Part shown: piece by piece, positions 33,552-40,800 of the stretch
Numbering within the stretch: position 1 is the stretch's first letter
Layout: each line of letters begins with the position of its first letter
NCBI RefSeq assembly: GCF_012927325.1
Contig: NZ_JABBGI010000031.1
Span: forward strand, 1 to 56,871
Reading direction: 5' to 3'
Length of the DNA: 56,871 nt
Source: Chryseobacterium antibioticum
GTDB lineage: Bacteria > Bacteroidota > Bacteroidia > Flavobacteriales > Weeksellaceae
Made by a program: the position numbers and the translations under genes
Notes under the pieces: generated by a model
Told to the model about the DNA's origin: nothing
What the model saw: only the letters and a program-made list of their open reading frames with translations
Databases searched by the model: none

Positions 33552-34103
33552 TTAGTTCTTTTTAAATGGTAAACCGAAGTGAGTTAATAATGCTTTCGCT
33601 TCTTTATCTGTTTTCGCACTTGTTACGAAAGTGATGTCCATCCCTTGGATTTTTTTCACTTTGTCAATTACGATCTCAGGAAAGATAATCTGCTCAGTAA
33701 TACCTAAGTTGTAGTTACCTCTACCATCGAACCCGTCTGCTTTGATACCAGAGAAATCTCTGATACGTGGTAAAGCAGAAGAAGTAAGTCTGTCTAAGAA
33801 TTCATACATTTTATGAGCTCTCAATGTTACTTTAGCACCTACAGGCATACCTTTTCTCAATTTGAAAGCCGCTTCGTCTTTCTTAGAGATAGTACCTACT
33901 GCTTTCTGACCAGTAATCATTGTTAATTCTTCTACAGCATAATCAATGATTTTCTTGTCTGCAGTGGCATCACCTAACCCTTGAGATAGGATGATTTTTT
34001 CCAATTTAGGTACCTGCATTACAGATTTGTAGCCAAATTCTTCCATCATTGCAGGAACAATTTTCTCTCTGTATATATTTTTGGGTCTTGCTATAAATTC
34101 CAT
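33552..34103 (-). CDS. rplE: Ribosomal protein L5
   Basis: A 183-residue 5S rRNA-binding protein contacting P-site tRNA. Landmarks are VPKLEKIILSQGLGDATADK, KLRKGMPVGAKVTLR and a C-terminal end near THFGLPFKKN. Normal length; gaps of 13 bases to rplX and 3 bases to rpsN indicate tight coupling. Confidence 0.98.
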   Translation of the reverse strand: MEFIARPKNIYREKIVPAMMEEFGYKSVMQVPKLEKIILSQGLGDATADKKIIDYAVEELTMITGQKAVGTISKKDEAAFKLRKGMPVGAKVTLRAHKMYEFLDRLTSSALPRIRDFSGIKADGFDGRGNYNLGITEQIIFPEIVIDKVKKIQGMDITFVTSAKTDKEAKALLTHFGLPFKKN

Positions 34104-34116
34104 GTGTTAATTCAAA

Positions 34117-34443
34117 TTATAAAGTTTCACCCGTTTTTTTATCGATTCTCACTTTCTTATCTCCCTCGATTTTGTAACCGATTTTGACAGCTTTTCCGTC
34201 TTTACCAACTAAAGCTATGTTTGAGATATGAATAGAAGCTTCCTTTTCAGTGATTCCACCTTGAGGGTTAGAAGCTGAAGGCTTAACGTGTTTTTTAACG
34301 ATGTTAAGACCTGCAACGATAACTCTAGGATCTTTTCCTTCTTTTTTGATCACTTCAATAACTTCACCTGTTTTACCTTTGATATCTTTCTTACCAGTAG
34401 TAATGATGACGTTATCTCCTCTTTTTATTTTTAACTTTGACAT
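34117..34443 (-). CDS. rplX: Ribosomal protein L24
   Basis: A 108-residue assembly initiator with a KOW motif: LKIKRGDNVIITTGKKDIKG, then KTGEVIEVIKKEGK. It binds the 5' end of 23S rRNA and lies near the tunnel exit. Usual position between rplN and rplE; the gap to rplN is 22 bases. Confidence 0.98.
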   Translation of the reverse strand: MSKLKIKRGDNVIITTGKKDIKGKTGEVIEVIKKEGKDPRVIVAGLNIVKKHVKPSASNPQGGITEKEASIHISNIALVGKDGKAVKIGYKIEGDKKVRIDKKTGETL

Positions 34444-34465
34444 TTTCTTTTAAAAATTTTTAAAA

Positions 34466-34834
34466 TTAAAGTACTTCAGGAGCTAATGAAATGATTTTCA
34501 TATATTCTTTGTCTCTCAACTCGCGAGCAACAGGTCCGAAAACACGTGTTCCTCTCATTTCTCCCGCTGCGTTTAGTAATACACAAGCATTGTCTTCAAA
34601 TTTGATGTATGAACCATCTTTTCTTCTAACTGCTTTTTTTGTTCTTACTACTACTGCTTTAGATACCTGACCTTTTTTAGCATTTCCTGAAGGTGTAGAA
34701 TCCTTGATAGTAACAACGATTTTATCACCAACTGAAGCATATCTTCTTCTGGTTCCTCCCAGAACTCTGATAACTAGCACTTCTTTTGCACCTGTGTTAT
34801 CAGCAACTTTTAATCTTGATTCTGTTTGTAACAT
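34466..34834 (-). CDS. rplN: Ribosomal protein L14
   Basis: A 122-residue, highly conserved protein forming inter-subunit bridges and binding the silencing factor RsfS. MLQTESRLKVADNTGAKEVL and the signature GTRRRYASVGDKIVVTIKD are clear, and the C-terminus is MKIISLAPEVL. Full length; 2 bases from rpsQ. Confidence 0.99.
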   Translation of the reverse strand: MLQTESRLKVADNTGAKEVLVIRVLGGTRRRYASVGDKIVVTIKDSTPSGNAKKGQVSKAVVVRTKKAVRRKDGSYIKFEDNACVLLNAAGEMRGTRVFGPVARELRDKEYMKIISLAPEVL

Positions 34835-34836
34835 TA

Positions 34837-35091
34837 TTACTTAGCTTTTTCAATGATTCTTACTAATCTCCATCTCTTGCTCTTGCTCAAAGGTCTAGTT
34901 TCTTGGATAAGAACTGTATCTCCCTCTGTGCATTCGTTGTTCTCGTCGTGTGCAGTATATTTTTTCGTTTTCAAAACGAATTTACCGTACATCGGGTGTT
35001 TCACTCTAGTAGTCTCACTTACAACAATGGTCTTTTCCATTTTATTGCTGGAAACTATTCCGATTCTTTCTTTTCTTAAGTTTCTTTCCAT
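34837..35091 (-). CDS. rpsQ: Ribosomal protein S17
   Basis: An 84-residue OB-fold primary 16S-binding protein. RKERIGIVSSNKMEKTIVV and VKHPMYGKFVLKTKKYTAHD match the family, with the signature GDTVLIQETRPLSKSKRWRL. Normal length and position after rpmC. Confidence 0.98.
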   Translation of the reverse strand: MERNLRKERIGIVSSNKMEKTIVVSETTRVKHPMYGKFVLKTKKYTAHDENNECTEGDTVLIQETRPLSKSKRWRLVRIIEKAK

Positions 35092-35105
35092 AATGTATGA
35101 AAATC

Positions 35106-35294
35106 TTATTGTTGTTTAGTGGTTAACTCAGTGTTTAGTCTAGCGATCGATCTTCTCAAATCTCTGATTTGAATCGGGTTTTCAATTGGACTGATCTTGT
35201 GAGCCAATTTCAGTTTTGAATATTGAGTTGTTAATTCAGCAAGTTTTGCTTGAATATCACCCGCGCTTAAATTTTTAATATCAGCTTGTTTCAT
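35106..35294 (-). CDS. rpmC: Ribosomal protein L29
   Basis: A 62-residue two-helix protein at the tunnel exit, a docking site for trigger factor and SRP with L23. MKQADIKNLSAGDIQAKLAE and IRDLRRSIARLNTEL show the coiled hairpin. The start is 11 bases after rplP and the end 14 bases before rpsQ. Confidence 0.97.
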   Translation of the reverse strand: MKQADIKNLSAGDIQAKLAELTTQYSKLKLAHKISPIENPIQIRDLRRSIARLNTELTTKQQ

Positions 35295-35305
35295 TGTATC
35301 AAAGA

Positions 35306-35731
35306 TTATAGAGGTTTAACAAAATCGTTAGCAACTACGAATTTAGTAACTACCGGTAATTTTTGTGCAGCAAGTCTTAAAGCTTCCTTAGCAATCTCGT
35401 AAGATACACCTCCGATTTCGAACATGATCTTACCTGGTTTCACTACAGCTACCCAATATTCCACAGCACCTTTACCTTTACCCATACGTACTTCAGCTGG
35501 TTTCTTAGTAATTGGCTTATCCGGGAATATTTTGATCCATAGTTGGCCTTCTCTCTTCATATATCTTGTCGCAGCGATACGAGCAGCTTCAATTTGTCTT
35601 GCAGTGATCCAAGCACCTTCTATAGCTTTGATTCCAAATGTTCCGTATGCCAGTTGATTACCTCTTTGAGCAATCCCCTTCATCTTCATCTTGTGAACTC
35701 TACGGAATTTGGTTCTTTTTGGTTGTAACAT
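35306..35731 (-). CDS. rplP: Ribosomal protein L16
   Basis: A 141-residue protein organising the A-site tRNA region. MLQPKRTKFRRVHKMKMKGI, RGNQLAYGTFGIKAIEGAW and the signature MGKGKGAVEYWVAVVKPGK are conserved. Family length. The 98-base gap before it is unusual and holds a tandem heptamer repeat. Confidence 0.98.
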   Translation of the reverse strand: MLQPKRTKFRRVHKMKMKGIAQRGNQLAYGTFGIKAIEGAWITARQIEAARIAATRYMKREGQLWIKIFPDKPITKKPAEVRMGKGKGAVEYWVAVVKPGKIMFEIGGVSYEIAKEALRLAAQKLPVVTKFVVANDFVKPL

Positions 35732-35740
35732 AATTTCTAA

Positions 35741-35768
35741 ATTTTAGATTTTAGATTTTAGATTTTAG
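35741..35768. repeat. Tandem heptamer (ATTTTAG) x4 in the rpsC-rplP spacer
   Basis: Four perfect head-to-tail copies of ATTTTAG (35741-35768) on the plus strand, read as CTAAAAT in the operon transcript. A degenerate fifth unit follows. The repeat sits in a 98-base gap where neighbouring gaps are 2-30 bases, so it is likely a slippage-prone insertion and not an essential element. Confidence 0.85.
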
Positions 35769-35829
35769 ATTTTTTATATTTTAAAAAAGTAACGGTAATT
35801 TAAAATTCAAAATTTCTAACCTAAAATTT

Positions 35830-36582
35830 TTAATTATTATTGTTATTATTGTTATTATTCTTTCTAGGTCTTCTGTTATCTCTGTCTCCACCTCTGTTTC
35901 CGCCTCCTGAAGGACCTCCTTTCTTCTGTTGTCCCACTAGTGGGGAAAGTTCTCTTTTACCGTAAACTTCTCCTTTCATGATCCAAACTTTCACTCCTAG
36001 TCTACCATAAGTAGTGTGAGCTTCAGCCCAGTGATAATCGATATCAGCTCTGAAAGTAGACAAAGGAATTCTTCCGTCTTTGAAAGATTCGCTTCTTGCC
36101 ATTTCAGCACCGTTCAATCTACCAGAGATTTGAACTTTGATACCTTCAGCACCCATTCTCATTGTACTAGCAATTGCCATTTTAACAGCTCTTCTGTAAG
36201 AGATTCTGTTTTCAATTTGCTTAGAGATGCTGTCAGCCACTAATACTGCATCAAGTTCAGGTCTTTTGATTTCGAAAATGTTGATTTGAATATCCTTACC
36301 TGTAAGTTTCTTCAATTCTTCTTTTAATTTATCAACTTCCTGACCTCCTTTACCGATGATAAGTCCCGGTCTAGCAGTAGTAATAGTTACTGTAACTAAT
36401 TTTAAAGTTCTTTCAATATAAATTTTTGAAATACCACCTTTAGATAATCTAGCTTCAAGATATCTTCTGATTTTGTAGTCTTCAGCGATTCTGTCTCCAT
36501 AATCTTTACCACCAAACCAGTTAGAATCCCATCCTCTGATTATACCTAATCTGTTACCAATTGGATTTGTCTTCTGTCCCAT
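35830..36582 (-). CDS. rpsC: Ribosomal protein S3 with poly-Asn tail
   Basis: A 250-residue protein at the mRNA entry site with helicase-related function. The KH domain shows ITTARPGLIIGKGGQEVDKL; the C-terminal S3 domain has GVKVWIMKGEVYGKRELSP. After about residue 215 the sequence is low complexity: QQKKGGPSGGGNRGGDRDNR, then PRKNNNNNNNNN. Nine terminal Asn codons (AAT/AAC) form a microsatellite that can change length by slippage. E. coli S3 is 233 residues, so only the tail is added. Confidence 0.97.
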   Translation of the reverse strand: MGQKTNPIGNRLGIIRGWDSNWFGGKDYGDRIAEDYKIRRYLEARLSKGGISKIYIERTLKLVTVTITTARPGLIIGKGGQEVDKLKEELKKLTGKDIQINIFEIKRPELDAVLVADSISKQIENRISYRRAVKMAIASTMRMGAEGIKVQISGRLNGAEMARSESFKDGRIPLSTFRADIDYHWAEAHTTYGRLGVKVWIMKGEVYGKRELSPLVGQQKKGGPSGGGNRGGDRDNRRPRKNNNNNNNNN

Positions 36583-36589
36583 ACCTTGA

Positions 36590-36988
36590 TTAATTTTCTT
36601 TATTACCTAAGATTAATGTAATGTGGTTTGATCTTTTTCTGATTCTATACCCTCTACCTTGTGGAGCTGGTCTTAGTCTCTTCAATTGTCTTGCACTGTC
36701 TACAAAAATTTCTTTAACGATAAGATTAGCTTCTTCGATATCAGCACCTTCGTTTTTAGCTTGCCAGTTGGCCATTGCTGAAAGTAAGACTTTTTCTAAC
36801 TTGTTAGAAGCGTCTTTTTTAGAATATTTTAGGATGTATAAAGCTTTGTCTACTTCTACTCCTCTGATGATATCAGCTACTAATCTCATCTTTCTTGGAG
36901 AAGAAGGGCAATCGTTATGTAATGCTTTTACTACATCTTGATTTGTCAATTTACGTGCTAATGCACTTTCTCTTTTTCTTGATCCCAT
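36590..36988 (-). CDS. rplV: Ribosomal protein L22
   Basis: A 132-residue protein with a long beta-hairpin lining the exit tunnel, where macrolide-resistance changes occur. DCPSSPRKMRLVADIIRG and the signature RLRPAPQGRGYRIRKRSNH are clear. The N-terminus (MGSRKRESALARKL) is slightly longer than in enterobacteria, as is common in this phylum. Gaps to rpsS and rpsC are 2 and 7 bases. Confidence 0.97.
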   Translation of the reverse strand: MGSRKRESALARKLTNQDVVKALHNDCPSSPRKMRLVADIIRGVEVDKALYILKYSKKDASNKLEKVLLSAMANWQAKNEGADIEEANLIVKEIFVDSARQLKRLRPAPQGRGYRIRKRSNHITLILGNKEN

Positions 36989-36990
36989 GA

Positions 36991-37269
36991 TTATCTACTT
37001 CCTTTGTTTTTATTACCACCATGACCTCTGAAAGATCTTGTTGGAGAAAATTCGCCTAACTTGTGACCAACCATGTTTTCTGTAACATAAACAGGGATAA
37101 AAGATTTCCCGTTGTGTACAGCAATAGTTTGTCCTACGAAGTCTGGAGAGATCATAGACGCTCTAGACCAAGTTTTGATAACTGTCTTCTTACCAGACTC
37201 TATGTTTGTCTGAACCTTCTTATCTAAAGTATGATGAATGAATGGTCCTTTTTTAAGTGATCTTGCCAT
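36991..37269 (-). CDS. rpsS: Ribosomal protein S19
   Basis: A 92-residue head protein bound to S13. MARSLKKGPFIHHTLDKKVQ, the segment TWSRASMISPDFVGQTIAVH and the signature MVGHKLGEFSPTRSFRGHGG are conserved. Normal length and position between rplB and rplV. Confidence 0.98.
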   Translation of the reverse strand: MARSLKKGPFIHHTLDKKVQTNIESGKKTVIKTWSRASMISPDFVGQTIAVHNGKSFIPVYVTENMVGHKLGEFSPTRSFRGHGGNKNKGSR

Positions 37270-37271
37270 AA

Positions 37272-38093
37272 TTATTTACGTTTAGATATGATATGACGGT
37301 TAGACGCTTTGTTTTTCTTTCTGGTTTTGTAACCTTTAGCAGGCATACCATTTCTAGATCTTGGGTGACCTCCAGAAGAACGACCTTCACCACCTCCCAT
37401 TGGGTGATCTACAGGGTTCATTACTACTGGTCTAGTTCTAGGTCTTCTACCTAACCATCTGCTTCTACCAGCCTTACCTGAAACAGTTAACTGATGATCA
37501 GAGTTAGAAACAGATCCAATCATTGCATAACATTCAGTAAGGATCATTCTAGATTCTCCTGAAGGCAATTTGATGATGGCATATTTTCCGTCTCTTGAAG
37601 TTAATTGAGCTGAAGAACCAGCACTTCTTGCTAAAATTGCACCTTGTCCAGGTTTCATTTCAACACAAGAAATAACAGTACCCAATGGAATGTTTTTCAA
37701 TTTCATTGCGTTACCGATGTTCGGTTCTACGCTTTCACCTGAAACTACCTTTTGATCTACTTTGATACCGTTTGGAGCGATGATATATCTCTTCTCTCCG
37801 TCTGCGTACTCTAATAAAGCGATAAATGCAGTTCTGTTTGGATCATATTCTACAGTTTTTACCGTTGCTTCAACATCATGCTTGTTTCTTTTGAAGTCGA
37901 TAATTCTGTATTTCTTTTTGTGTCCACCTCCGGTGTAACGCATGGTCATTTTACCAGTTTGGTTACGTCCACCTGACTTACTAATACCAACGGTTAGAGA
38001 CTTCTCTGGTTTGTTGGTAGTAATTTCCTCAAAATTGTTTACAATTCTGAATCTCTGTCCTGGGGTGATAGGTTTTAATTTTCTAACAGACAT
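37272..38093 (-). CDS. rplB: Ribosomal protein L2
   Basis: A 273-residue primary 23S-binding protein near the peptidyl-transferase centre. SVRKLKPITPGQRFRIVNNF begins the protein; SGKAGRSRWLGRRPRTRPVV and MNPVDHPMGGGEGRSSGGHP carry the conserved His of the catalytic-centre loop. Family length 273-276. It starts 22 bases after the rplW stop. Confidence 0.98.
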   Translation of the reverse strand: MSVRKLKPITPGQRFRIVNNFEEITTNKPEKSLTVGISKSGGRNQTGKMTMRYTGGGHKKKYRIIDFKRNKHDVEATVKTVEYDPNRTAFIALLEYADGEKRYIIAPNGIKVDQKVVSGESVEPNIGNAMKLKNIPLGTVISCVEMKPGQGAILARSAGSSAQLTSRDGKYAIIKLPSGESRMILTECYAMIGSVSNSDHQLTVSGKAGRSRWLGRRPRTRPVVMNPVDHPMGGGEGRSSGGHPRSRNGMPAKGYKTRKKNKASNRHIISKRK

Positions 38094-38115
38094 TACTATT
38101 ATTTATAATTAATAA

Positions 38116-38406
38116 TTAATTTACAGCAAAAATATCGATTACTTCCCCTTCAGAAAGAGTGATAACCGCTTTTTTCAATTTGTTTGTCTTTCCTACTTGA
38201 AGACCTTTCTTAGTATGCTTTGAAGAAACTTTAGGCGCATAAATCATGGTTCTAACGTCTGCTACTTTCACACCGTAAGCTTGTTCTATCGCTTTTTTAA
38301 TCTGGATTTTATTCGCCCTAGGATCAACTAAGAAAGAATAAGCACCTCTTAAATCTGTAAGATAGTTTGCTTTCTCTGAAATAACTGGTTTAATAATAAG
38401 TGACAT
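38116..38406 (-). CDS. rplW: Ribosomal protein L23
   Basis: A 96-residue protein at the tunnel exit, the docking point for trigger factor and SRP. MSLIIKPVISEKANYLTDLR and the signature YSFLVDPRANKIQIKKAIEQ are present, and a C-terminal LSEGEVIDIFAVN completes it. Three bases separate it from rplD. Confidence 0.97.
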   Translation of the reverse strand: MSLIIKPVISEKANYLTDLRGAYSFLVDPRANKIQIKKAIEQAYGVKVADVRTMIYAPKVSSKHTKKGLQVGKTNKLKKAVITLSEGEVIDIFAVN

Positions 38407-38409
38407 GAT

Positions 38410-39039
38410 TTATTTCTTTAAATTTTCCTGGAATTTTTCAACTGCACCTTCTAAGAATACGATCTCACCTGCATTCATTAAGTCATATGAACTAATTTCG
38501 TTAAAGTTCATTACTTTAGTTTTAGGTAAGTTTCTTGAAGATAAATACACATTCTTGTTAGCTTCAGGAAGAACGAATAAAGATTTTTTATCGTTCAATG
38601 CCAATGCATTTAGGATAGTGATGAAATCTTTAGTTTTAGGAGCGTTTAAGCTCATATCTTCCATTACTCTGATGCTGTTATCTCTCATTTTCTGAGATAA
38701 AACAGATTTTTTAGCCAATCTCTTAAGAGCTTTGTTCAATTTGAATCTGTAGTCTCTTGGTTTTGGTCCAAATACTCTACCTCCACCTCTGAAAGTTGGA
38801 GATTTGATATCACCATATCTAGCAGAACCTGATCCTTTTTGCTTCTTAAGTTTCTTGGTAGAAGCAGTAATTTCGCTTCTCTCCTTTGATTTATGAGTCC
38901 CTTGTCTTTGTGCAGCAAGGTACTGTTTAACTTCTAGGTAAACCGCGTGCTGATTTGGCTCAATTCCGAATACTGATTCGTCTAGAGTTACTTTTCTTCC
39001 GGTCTCCTTTCCTGATGTATTTAATACTACTAGTTCCAT
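38410..39039 (-). CDS. rplD: Ribosomal protein L4
   Basis: A 209-residue tunnel protein; in E. coli it also represses the S10 operon by attenuation. MELVVLNTSGKETGRKVTLD is the start, and the long basic loop KKQKGSGSARYGDIKSPTFR with RGGGRVFGPKPRDYRFKLNK reaches into the tunnel. It overlaps rplC by 10 bases, implying translational coupling. Confidence 0.97.
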   Translation of the reverse strand: MELVVLNTSGKETGRKVTLDESVFGIEPNQHAVYLEVKQYLAAQRQGTHKSKERSEITASTKKLKKQKGSGSARYGDIKSPTFRGGGRVFGPKPRDYRFKLNKALKRLAKKSVLSQKMRDNSIRVMEDMSLNAPKTKDFITILNALALNDKKSLFVLPEANKNVYLSSRNLPKTKVMNFNEISSYDLMNAGEIVFLEGAVEKFQENLKK

Positions 39040-39656
39040 TTTCTGATAATTACATAAGAATTTTTAGCTCCCGGAACAGCACCTTTTACTACTAAAAGAT
39101 TTTGTTCTTGATCCACTTTTAATACTTGAAGGTTTTGTACAGTTACCTGCTTACCTCCCATTCTACCCGCCATTCTCATTCCTTTAAATACTCTTGAAGG
39201 ATCCGATCCAGCACCGATAGAACCTGGAGCTCTAAGTCTGTTGTGCTGACCATGAGTAGCTTGCATTACACCTCCAAAGCCATGTCTTTTAACAACACCT
39301 TGGAAACCTTTACCTTTAGAAGTACCTGTTACGTCAACAAATTCACCTTCAGCGAATAAGTCAACTTTTACTTCTTCTCCTACTTTTACCTCGTCTACGA
39401 ATTCTCTGTAGAATTCTACCAACTTAGCTTTAGGAGCAGAACCAGCCTTTTTGAAATGGCCAGCTAACGCTTTACCTACGTTCTTTTCACTCTTGTCATC
39501 GAAACCTAACTGAACTGACTTGTAGCCGTCCTTTTCTATGGTTCTGACCTGTAAAACCGAGCATGGACCAGCTTGAATAACTGTACAAGGAATGTTTTTT
39601 CCTTCTTCGTTAAACAAAGACGTCATACCGATTTTTTTACCAATAATACCTGACAT
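39030..39656 (-). CDS. rplC: Ribosomal protein L3
   Basis: A 208-residue assembly-initiator protein near the peptidyl-transferase centre and first gene of this ribosomal operon. MSGIIGKKIGMTSLFNEEGK opens it; the signature region has VTGTSKGKGFQGVVKRHGFG and GSIGAGSDPSRVFKGMRMAG. In most bacteria rpsJ precedes rplC; here the upstream 250 bases contain no S10 gene. A near-perfect promoter lies 107 bases upstream. Confidence 0.97.
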   Translation of the reverse strand: MSGIIGKKIGMTSLFNEEGKNIPCTVIQAGPCSVLQVRTIEKDGYKSVQLGFDDKSEKNVGKALAGHFKKAGSAPKAKLVEFYREFVDEVKVGEEVKVDLFAEGEFVDVTGTSKGKGFQGVVKRHGFGGVMQATHGQHNRLRAPGSIGAGSDPSRVFKGMRMAGRMGGKQVTVQNLQVLKVDQEQNLLVVKGAVPGAKNSYVIIRKWN

Positions 39657-39762
39657 TGTTTATGTTATAATAAAATTTATCTTTCTATTTCCACATTTTT
39701 AGGAGGTCTGAAGTAATTTCTACTTTTGATATAGGCATACTACGCCCCTAAAATGGAGTGTG
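39657..39762 (-). other. Leader of the ribosomal operon
   Basis: About 100 bases of untranslated leader between the promoter and rplC. By eye only a small stem is visible (AAGTA/TACTT around 39711-39725). No S10-type attenuator or recognisable L4-binding structure could be assigned without folding software. Confidence 0.4.
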
Positions 39763-39793
39763 CAAATTTATGAATATTTTTAGAACTGACAAA
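39763..39793 (-). promoter_or_regulatory. Promoter of the ribosomal operon
   Basis: On the minus strand TTTG (39793-39790), a 19-base spacer and TAAATTTG (39770-39763) make the best match in the window to the Bacteroidota housekeeping promoter. Transcription would start near 39757 and read rplC through rplQ, about 14 kb, to the terminator at 25749-25774. Confidence 0.8.
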
Positions 39794-39906
39794 TATTTCG
39801 AGTAAAATATTTTGATTTTTAATCATTTAGATGATTTTGAAAAAAATCCGGATGAAATTTTCAGAGAAATTATTTTGTTTAAAAAAAAGAGAAATTAACA
39901 AGAAGT

Positions 39907-40671
39907 TTATTTTACAATCACCGAAACCCCAATTTCTTCCAATCCCACTTTATCTTCATCACAAATACCATTGTCTGTAATCAGATAATCTATTTTATCC
40001 AACGGAGCGATCTTTCCGAATCCTTTTTTATTCAGTTTCGAAGAATCACCCAGAATGACCACTTTTTCGGAACATTCTATCATCAGCTGATTCAAATGAG
40101 CTTCCGCAGCATTAGAAGTACTGATCCCAAACTCCAAATCGATCCCATCTACTCCAAGAAAGAGCTTATTGCAGGAAAACTGTCTGAGGATGGTTTCCGA
40201 AATAGATCCTACAATAGATGTAGAACTCTTCCTCACCTCTCCCCCAAGCTGAATGATGTTAATATTAGGATTATTACAGAGCTCAAGAGCAACCCTTAAA
40301 GAAGAAGTAAGAACAGTAAGCGGTCCAAAATTCACCAGCATTCTCGCAAGATAATGCATCGTTGTACCGGAAGCCAGAATAATACAGTCATTCTCCTGAA
40401 TAAGCTGCAAAGCCGCTTTCGCAATATTCTGTTTGGCTTCTACATTGATGTTTTCTTTTTCATCCACATTCCTTTCATATGCATATCTTACATGCTTACT
40501 GGCTCCTCCATGATTTCGGAAAAGCAATCCTAAGCTTTCGAGATAGTTCAGATCCTTTCGAACCGTAACCGACGAAACATTCAGCTTCTCGCACAGGTCC
40601 TGTACAAGAACATGCCCCTTTTCATCAAGTTCTTTTAATATATCATCGTGCCTGGGTATCAACTTTTCCAT
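39907..40671 (-). CDS. DeoR/GlpR-family regulator, probable glycerol repressor
   Basis: A 254-residue regulator. The N-terminal DeoR helix-turn-helix (residues about 5-60) contains LVQDLCEKLNVSSVTVRKDL and LNYLESLGLLFRNHGGAS. The C-terminal DeoRC sugar-phosphate sensor domain shows CIILASGTTMHYLARML (phosphate loop), NIIQLGGEVRKSSTSIVG and KLFLGVDGIDLEFGIS. It is divergent from glpDKF with 117 bases between starts, so it is likely a repressor relieved by glycerol 3-phosphate, as for E. coli GlpR; the ligand is inference. A TATTTTTG element (40693-40686) lies just upstream of its start. Confidence 0.88.
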   Translation of the reverse strand: MEKLIPRHDDILKELDEKGHVLVQDLCEKLNVSSVTVRKDLNYLESLGLLFRNHGGASKHVRYAYERNVDEKENINVEAKQNIAKAALQLIQENDCIILASGTTMHYLARMLVNFGPLTVLTSSLRVALELCNNPNINIIQLGGEVRKSSTSIVGSISETILRQFSCNKLFLGVDGIDLEFGISTSNAAEAHLNQLMIECSEKVVILGDSSKLNKKGFGKIAPLDKIDYLITDNGICDEDKVGLEEIGVSVIVK

Positions 40672-40685
40672 TCTGATTCTTTCAT

Positions 40686-40693
40686 CAAAAATA
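40686..40693 (-). promoter_or_regulatory. Probable -7 element of the DeoR-type gene
   Basis: TATTTTTG on the minus strand matches TAnnTTTG. Transcription would begin a few bases before the start codon at 40671, a very short leader. No clear -33 element was found. Confidence 0.4.
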
Positions 40694-40755
40694 CCATTTT
40701 TTTCCGAGACCGATAAAATTTCATTTATTTTCTTTTTAGTTTCATTTTTAATTTA

Positions 40756-40800
40756 TACATTTGAAAACGAAACATAAACGAAACATTTATGAAACGAAAC
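40756..40800 (+). promoter_or_regulatory. glpD promoter with direct-repeat operators
   Basis: TACATTTG (40756-40763) is a perfect -7 element. CGAAAC occurs at 40768-40773 and 40779-40784, exactly 11 bases apart (one helical turn), and again at 40795-40800 inside the first codons of glpD. The first two copies cover the expected transcription start. Direct repeats one turn apart on one DNA face are the expected binding pattern of a DeoR-family repressor; the assignment to the adjacent regulator is inference. Confidence 0.6.

Noticed and set aside
35741..35768. Tandem ATTTTAG units considered as a CRISPR array
   Set aside because: The units are 7 bases with no spacers and lie inside a ribosomal operon.
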